64,000 bases of DNA, taken from positions 1,488,001 to 1,552,000 of the forward strand of contig JAEBUN010000005.1 of assembly GCA_023014365.1 (NCBI GenBank). Reading direction: 5' to 3'. This document shows, one piece after another, positions 57,807 through 64,000 of the stretch. The translations under genes were made by a program, and so were the position numbers. This DNA comes from Lepiota brunneoincarnata (Eukaryota > Basidiomycota > Agaricomycetes > Agaricales > Agaricaceae). Below the pieces are notes generated by a model that saw nothing but the letters and a program-made list of their open reading frames with translations, ran no database searches and was not told where the DNA came from. How positions within the stretch are numbered: position 1 is the first letter of the stretch; each line of letters opens with the position of its first letter.

Positions 57807-60800
57807 ATGGCTGCAGTGGCTTTGAACAACGAACGTTTCCTCGCAGACCGTGCTGCTCCCTTGTGTAGCCTGGACGTAGCTAGGTCTTTCGCACAACTAA
57901 GGTGTGCTCCCATTGCCAAGGGACATTGAATCTCTGAGAGCCGAGTAACCCTAGCACCCAGGAGAAGAAATATGCACACTTCCTCAGCTTGGCATCTTGG
58001 GCTGGTGCTCGCATCATTCAAGGTATGCATACATCACCGTAGCCATAATTCTCGACGAATGACATGAAACAGGACAATGGACCCCACACGCAACCGAACT
58101 CTACGATTTGCTCATTTTGATTTTCAGCAACAGCGACAAGACAAAATTGGGCAACTTGGACGCACTGAAGGCTGATTCCCGCCTCACTGTGTCAGAATGG
58201 GACGATTTGTTGCAGTATACCGTGCAGGTGTGCCGTTGCTTTTCACTCCCATGCCGTAAACAAACTAGCATTGGACTTAGGTCTTGAGTAATCTTGTAAA
58301 CTACAGGTCTTTCGGCTTCACAAAAATAATTCCGCGCCTTCCAAGCGGAAAGTTTGAAGCCGCTGTTTCGCATTCTGTCAATAAAGACAAGGCACTCTTC
58401 CTCTGGGACAAGGTAATAATATATATCTTGCTTTTCGATGAAAGTGGACAAGTCATGGATGCTCGTTTCAGCTGAAAGAACACATCTATTCGGCAACCCC
58501 GGAAGCCAGTTTATTTATCGGCAAGCGAAACCTCGGACACGTGTCGAACTATTACCTTGGCTGAGGTAATCGACGATGAGGAAGTAGCTGCAGTCCAAGC
58601 AGCCGCCGAGAAACTGGGTATCGACGTACTACACACTCGGTAGGCTCTCATATATATATTGCTTCGCACCTACATACTTACCGGTCGCACACAGCATCGT
58701 GAAACACGGCCCTGGCGATTATACCCTCCGAGTTGCATCAGTCGGCACGACCTCTCCGGTCGCCCATGAAATCAACCTTCAGGGAAAGAAGGCCCAACTC
58801 AAGGTTGAGTACGGTGATTTTTCCCTCGTCCTTGCCAGGGTGAACGATGCTTTGAGAGAGGTAACTCGTAACTATCAACCTACCACACTCTACTCACCAC
58901 TTTTGCCAGGCCAAGAAATATGCCGCCGGCGAACACCAGGTTAAGATGATCGAGGGCTACATCAGATCGTAGGAGTGCTTGCTTCGTAATCTTCCATCCC
59001 AATTTCATGTGGTCAGATTTGAAACAGGATCCATCCAGGACCACAAGAATGCTTCAAAGGAGTGGGTTAAAGATGTGGGACCTGTCGTTGAATCCTACAT
59101 TGGGGTGTGTGCTCGATCATCTGCCACCTCCATTTCGGCCAAGTTCACCAGTCAACAGTTCATCGAGACCTACGTGGATCCCTACGGAGGGCGTGCCGAA
59201 TGGGAAGGTCCCTAATTGTTATGCGGCTTTTGCTCAGACAAACCAGCTCACCATCACCAAACAGGATTCGCTGCTATTGTAAACAAAGAACTCAGTGCCA
59301 AATACGAGACCCTGGTTAACAAGGCACCTGAACTCATCAAAGTCTTGCCCTGGGGAAAGGACTTCGAAGTTGATGTCTTCAGGAAGCCCGATTTCACGGC
59401 CTTGGAAGTCGTAAACTTTGCTACAGGGGGTATATACTTTCCCTTTATTTTATCCAATACTTCATGACTGCGTGTGCTGAAGCGTTTCTAGGCATTCCTG
59501 CCGGCATTAACGTATGTCTTTTCTCCCCACACCGCATGTATTGGGTTAAGTGATCGGTATGGCTTCCTTTGTCATGACAGATTCCTGTAGGTAGTCATCT
59601 CCGACAACGGACGACACATGCGATCCGCACTGACTCGATCTTCAGAACTACTATGATATTAGAGAGTCGACTGGTTTTAAAAACGTCTCACTTGCTGTAT
59701 GCTGGCATTTTCCGAGCGTCATGAAACCGAGCTCATCTATTACTAGAACGTCTTAGCCGCGAAAGCACCGAGTGAGAAGCCCCACAGCTATTCAACAGGT
59801 TTCTTCTGACCGCCCTGGGCGATCCTCTAGACGAAAAGCTCACTTTTATCCACCCTGATGATGTCGAACTATACAATGCCTGGGACAGCCGAGCGTTTGA
59901 ACTCCAGGTCGCCAACCACGAACTGCTGGGCCACGGTTCGGGCAAGCAGTTTGAAGAGTATCCCGACGGGACGAAGAATTTTGACCCTGAAAAGGTACTC
60001 GGGAATTGACCAATATTCGTTGTTGTTCGGTTTGATTTATTCTGGCTCACAGGTCATCAACCCTTTGACTGGCAAGCCAATGTGCGTGCGGCTTTATTTG
60101 AAGGCGTCTAAGGGACCCACATGTTGATTCGGCATCTGCATTGAAGCACATCTTGGTATCAGCCTGGCCAGACCCCTGGTTCTGTCCTTGGTGAGGTGTC
60201 TTCTTCCATGGAAGAGTGCCGTGCTGAGACCGTCGCGCTGTACCGTAAGTGCGGACCATGGCTTGTAGCCTGCCATTTCCACTGAACTTCATAAATTTGG
60301 TCAGTCGTCAGCGAGCCTGAAATTCTCAAGATTTTTAATGTATGCAAATTGCCTCCTCATTCATGTCCAGAACTCTTGGGCTCATCTTTGCTCGCTCTCT
60401 TAGTATACTACCACCCGGGATGTTGAAGATGTCCAATACGTTACCTTCTTGCTGATGGCCAGAGCTGGTCTACGCGCTCTCGAATTTTATGACCCTGTCA
60501 ACAAGAAGCATGGCCAGGCTCACATGCAGGCAAGGTAGGTATTGTAACGTGAACTGCACCCAACACTGGAATCCTTTTCTCTTGCCAGACTTGGTATCAC
60601 TCAGCACCTCATCCGCTCCGGCATCGCGCGACTGGAAGAAGTCCGTGATGAGCGCGGTATTCTCGTGGACCTTTACGTTCGGGTAGGTGAAACCCAGAAG
60701 ATTCATCCATGAAGGATATTGTCCGCTTACCGATCGCTTCGTGATTTCTTCGAACGATCAGGTCGATCGTGGCCTCGTTTTGACCAAGGGTAGAGAGGTG

Positions 60801-61121
60801 GCCGGACAACTCCTTGTAGAGCTCCAGGTCCGGAAGAGCACAGCAGACGGACCCGGCGCGCGCCAGTACTACACTAGCCTGACTCAGCCTCTTGGCAGCT
60901 GGGAAGGTGAGATAAGGGACCTCGTGCTGGCGAAGAAACAGGTTGGGGAATGATCATTGAACCCTCGTGTATTATCTCAGCTGACAACTCTTTTTCTTCT
61001 GCAGCCACGGAAGATCTTTGTACAGCCAAATACATTCCTTGTTGACGGCGAGGTCCAATTGAAAGAGTACCCTTTAACCCCCGCGGGTGCTATCGAAAGC
61101 TTTGTCGAACGCAATCTATAA
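57807..61121 (+). CDS. Dipeptidyl peptidase III (M49 metallopeptidase)
   Basis: Cytosolic zinc exopeptidase releasing dipeptides. Twenty-two exons give about 697 residues if one base is skipped. Landmarks: [127 protein letters not shown], the zinc motif [12 protein letters not shown] near residue 445 (the family's HEXXGH), the third ligand region [11 protein letters not shown] and [17 protein letters not shown]. Start [15 protein letters not shown] at 57807 is preferred over an ATG at 57708. It contains a cluster of tiny exons (20, 6, 51 and 25 nt at 59492-59771). The frame breaks once, at an in-frame TGA at 58562. Exon total 2095 nt. Confidence 0.93.
58562..58562 (+). other. Apparent +1 frameshift at in-frame TGA in DPP III
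   Basis: TAC CTT GGC TGA stops the frame; skipping T gives GAG GTA ATC GAC GAT GAG GAA, continuing GHVSNYYLG into [14 protein letters not shown]. The T lies exactly between codons and is not in a homopolymer. Confidence 0.7.
59581..59586 (+). other. 6-nt micro-exon in DPP III
   Basis: ATTCCT (Ile-Pro) with acceptor GACAG and donor GTAGGT, flanked by introns of 69 and 59 nt. It supplies IP of GINIPNYYDIRE. Without it the two residues would be lost but the frame kept. Confidence 0.75.
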
Positions 61122-61338
61122 GGGGGTTCTTCTGGAAATTACGGCAACGGAATCTGAAATCTGAACGAATGCTATAATTCGGTTGTGCCCGTGTTGCGGG
61201 TGCTACTCTATATAAAAAGCTAGATATCAAGCTGTGTGACATGGAGAATAAATGCAATGTGCAATAAATTAGCGAGAAGCAATGGGATGAAAATCCAGCG
61301 AAATGCAACTGTAAAATGAGGTCCGGAGCTGTGAGACA

Positions 61339-63008
61339 TTATGACGTTTCCTTAACTAGCCCAACAACGATGGTCACACTGTACTCGCGGCGTCAATAAC
61401 TGAACCTTGTAGTAAGGAGTAAGATGAAGCATGACCCACTCGTCTGGTTTCTGTAACAAGAACAAATCAGCACTGTGGCGAAAAGTGATCGGGAAATTAC
61501 ATACCCCTCCGCGGAAAAACATCCCCTGCCTGGCTGCATCTCCTGAGAAAAAAAAAGAAAGCAAACAGGTATGAGAAGGCAGCTTGACCAAGAACTGGTT
61601 CATAATACATACTCTCAAACGGACTAACCCTGGTTTTGCTTCTCATACATTGCTGCGAATACTCAACCATGCGATCTGCCATGGCTTGCGCGATCTCATC
61701 CTCCGTGCCGCCTGCCCGGGCAACTAGCCGACATATTGTTGCCATTTCGGAAGGAAATACATTGTCTGAGAAACCATCCGTCTGTGGAAAAGCATGTGTG
61801 AGAGACCATGTCATAATGTTCCCTGAAATCAGGAGAGCGCACATAAACCACGACAATGTCACCATCTCTTAGTTTGGTTTGGTAAGTCTCTGCATCCCTT
61901 GGAGAATCAACACATGCCCGCGGAAATTTCCTACCGGCCTTGGTTGGGAGTTTGGTGAGTTGTCTGCGGGAGAGTCGGCTTTGAACAGGGAGGAAGCCAG
62001 GCGTCGAAGGGAATCACATACTTTGGACAATTAAAAAAGTGCGTTTGGGGACGCTGTCGGTAAAATATTGATGACGACCGGATTATTGCGAAACCGCTGT
62101 CTCCTAGACTGGTGGGTGCCCCTTGTGTCACCCTCCGGACAGGACGTCCTAGAGGCGAATTACGTACTTGGCAGAACGCAACACGCCATTTGCTGCGTTC
62201 AAGCTAATGATGCAAGCCGTACTTGAGCCTGGATGAGGTAGTGAAAATGAGTCTGGATATTACGCAACATGTCAAACACACACCTGCTTGCACCATCTTC
62301 TCCCTCAGCACACCATGATATGCGAGGTCCAGACAATCGTATGGAGCCATTTCCCAGCCCTCTATTTGTTCTCGCTCCTCATAATCTAGTGTTGGGTCGA
62401 TCTCTGGCTCACCCGCCCAGGCGCTTCGAGAATATCGGTGTGCATGGTACATTAGAGCTTGTGAGAAGAGTGATGGGTCGACGCCGCTCTCGACCCAGCC
62501 GCCCACACCATCTGCAATACCAAATGAGACTGCCCTCAATAACCAGGAAAAAGGAGCGTGATTGAGATAAGGTGATGATGCCGACCGATGAAATAAGGTG
62601 CTCACGGAACCATTTCGCATCTGGTAGTATAGCCACAACGATAAGTCGTAGACTTGGGATGGCGAGAGGCCTACCCAAAACAGAACGCACCTCTTGCACG
62701 AAAAAAAAGTCTTCCCCCGCGTCAACGCTCTTCACGGCCTTGGGTCTGGCGAGCGTCTGATCTCTCCATGAACCTATAACCCCGTCTGCCGGGAAAGGCA
62801 CCTTGGGCCGTCCGCCTGGAACAGGTTCTACCTTTCCTGCCCAACTTGCACCGATGTGAAAAGTGTAGGGCCTTGGTAATCCAGTTGTGGTTGACAAGCC
62901 GCGCACAATATTGGCCCGAGCTGATGCCGCATTCCTTGTGGCCGGCCTACGTGCGATTTCGCGCTGGAGAATGGAGTTATAGGCATAGATGCGGCCTGGA
63001 ACGCGCAT
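61339..63008 (-). CDS. PTC7: PTC7-type protein phosphatase 2C
   Basis: PP2C-family phosphatase; PTC7 acts on mitochondrial coenzyme Q synthesis in yeast. Exons 63008-62691, 62620-62606, 62534-62284, 62228-62168, 62108-62022, 61963-61843, 61781-61613, 61542-61505, 61450-61440, 61378-61339; about 370 residues. It has a basic N-terminus (REIARRPATRNAASARANIV), AGEDFFFVQE, SFGIADGVGGWVESGVDP (metal-binding DG), MYHAHRYSRSAWAGEPEIDP, GSSTACIISLNAANGVLRSA, LGDSGFAIIRSS, GDIVVVYTDGFSDNVFPSEM and a C-terminal DDVTIVVGLVKETS. The 11-nt exon 61450-61440 is needed to reach that conserved end. With exon 2 read as 15 nt (MRNGS) one base is in surplus at the start of exon 3; reading exon 2 as 10 nt (62620-62611) with the acceptor at 62531-62530 gives a clean frame but loses Gly-Ser-Gly. 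Confidence 0.85.
61440..61450 (-). other. 11-nt micro-exon in PTC7
   Basis: AAACCAGACGA between acceptor TACAG and donor GTGGGT joins MFFRGG to DVTIVVGLVKETS through Lys-Pro-Asp. Reading through instead gives a non-conserved end. Confidence 0.75.
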
Positions 63009-63189
63009 TTAAAATGGGTGAGGGAAGGAAAGAAAGGAGGCGATGGGTGAGCAGAGCCACTTCTTGCTGAAGCGCTGAGTGCTGAGCTGCTCATCGACCC
63101 ATGTCCATCCAAAACTGTGTCATGCCACGTGATGCAAAATATTATTTTTAGATTAGGGCTACGTTCTGCGTATCCTGTCCATATAGCAT

Positions 63190-64000
63190 TCATGACTTCT
63201 TCGACGCCCACGCTGCCCAGTTAAAGCTTGGTTGATTGGCGTTCCGCTTTCCTGCCCCCTTCTTTGACCATGCGGACTTGGGTAAGTTTGTGGACATGGT
63301 TGCCTGCGGCAATGCATCCGACACCCGCATGCCCCGTCGCTTCGGACGCTCCCCCTCAAGATCCGTTGACGGGGAGAAGTTGCCTCCAGAGCTAGCTCCC
63401 GATGGAGGGGCAAGCGGACCCCGGGTTCGGGACTTGGCTGGGGCTGCGGTAGCCTTGACTGTGTGCGATGCCGATGTCTCGGTGGATTGCTCGTATCCTG
63501 ATAGATGCTGTGCTGTTTCCTCGTTGCGTGCGGCCTCTTGAAGGAGTTCTTGAGTAAACTCTGGGATACGAAGGGCTGAGATTGGTTTCAAGGATCTCGG
63601 GACCGACGGCCCAGGTCCTTTGTCAATCATCCCATCATTCACTGAAATGGGTCCCGCATATCGTCTAGAAAATGGGTTTCTTGAATACGTACATACCGTG
63701 TCATGCTTAGTTTGTAGATCATCTGTTTGCCTGCGTCGAACGGCAGACGTAAGCCATAGAATGCAACCTTTGCTGTGCCTCCGATGCCTTCTTCCTGTTC
63801 GGGGCAATCAACGTGGGCGCATTTCTGGTGGCTCTCGACTCCGCTTGCTTGAGCTCCCTCGCTTCGATTAGTTCGAGCTGCCTTTGAAGGAAACACCATG
63901 GTCGCGGAGGCCGATATAGCATCAGTTCGTCGTCGGAACTTGCCTTTCGCTAGACTCATGGGGACATATGTATACTTTCTCTGCCAGTCCGCATCGTACC
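63190..64000 (-). CDS. Unknown protein, 5' end beyond window
   Basis: Not recognised. The 3' exon (about 63664-63190) is an open frame ending FNWAAWASKKS, rich in Ser, Thr, Pro and basic residues (KSAWSKKGAGKRNANQPSF, RPKRRGMRVSDAL, PEFTQELLQEAARNEETAQH). An upstream exon (about 63922-63768) reads RPPRPWCFLQRQLELIEARE and LKQAESRATRNAPTLIAPN; joining them over intron 63767-63665 gives EAQQRRYAGPISVNDGMIDK. Further upstream an open frame runs to the window edge (DADWQRKYTYVPMSLAKGK) but in another frame, differing by one base near 63935. So either the start is at 63922 or one more +1 frameshift is present. Confidence 0.5.

Noticed and set aside
59772..59830. Second apparent frameshift in DPP III after AKAPSEK
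   Set aside because: Using the GTGAGA donor inside that codon and the CTCTAG acceptor gives [15 protein letters not shown] in frame; no shift is needed.
1..64000. CRISPR arrays, insertion sequences, transposons, operons
   Set aside because: None seen; the window is an intron-rich fungal chromosome segment with only simple-sequence repeats.

Overview
The window is nuclear DNA from a filamentous basidiomycete fungus, most likely an Agaricomycete. Protein-coding genes on both strands are packed 10-500 bp apart and cut by many introns of about 46-65 nt. The families present (PIK1-type PI4-kinase, SEC16, GT15 mannosyltransferases, PNGase A, GH5 family proteins, a short Cys/His-rich protein) fit that group. 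All products are inferred from reading the translations; no database search was possible.

Layout, left to right: the 3' end of a kinesin-1 heavy chain; a Pumilio/PUF RNA-binding protein; SEC16 (COPII scaffold); OST3/OST6 head-to-head with the PI4-kinase PIK1; two tandem GT15 alpha-1,2-mannosyltransferases; TOM40; a free-standing ABC ATPase; an intron-containing tRNA-Ile(UAU); the nuclear-rim protein NUR1; a lineage-specific membrane coiled-coil protein; mitochondrial Phe-tRNA synthetase; MGE1 (GrpE) head-to-head with C1-THF synthase; a PNGase A; a PMP3/UPF0057 protein with a long tail; a four-finger C2H2 factor; fructose-1,6-bisphosphatase; an acidic/basic nuclear-type protein; a GCIP-family protein; the i-AAA protease YME1; a short Cys/His-rich protein; RAD3/XPD; a GH5-type secreted protein lacking both expected catalytic glutamates; a mitochondrial TPR protein; dipeptidyl peptidase III; a PTC7-type phosphatase; and the 3' part of an unknown gene. 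Two themes recur: the secretory/glycosylation pathway (SEC16, OST3, PIK1, GT15 pair, PNGase A) and mitochondrial biogenesis (TOM40, PheRS, MGE1, YME1, TPR protein, PTC7). This is ordinary gene mixing, not a cluster.

Two patterns are not explained by routine annotation. (1) Seven conserved genes (OST3, PIK1, GT15-A, TOM40, NUR1, PheRS, DPP3) each read through only if exactly one extra base is skipped. All seven are +1, all seven extra bases are pyrimidines on the coding strand although the genes lie on both strands, and in three the extra T makes an in-frame stop (NNC-UGA or NNC-UAG) at the junction. About fifteen other genes, some longer, have intact frames. Insertion errors in the assembly are the simplest explanation; programmed +1 frameshifting is the interesting one. 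(2) Very small exons are common: 5 nt in kinesin, a 10-nt plus 6-nt pair kept identically in both GT15 paralogues, 6 nt in DPP3, 11 nt in PTC7. Three GC-AG introns and many AAG acceptors accompany them.
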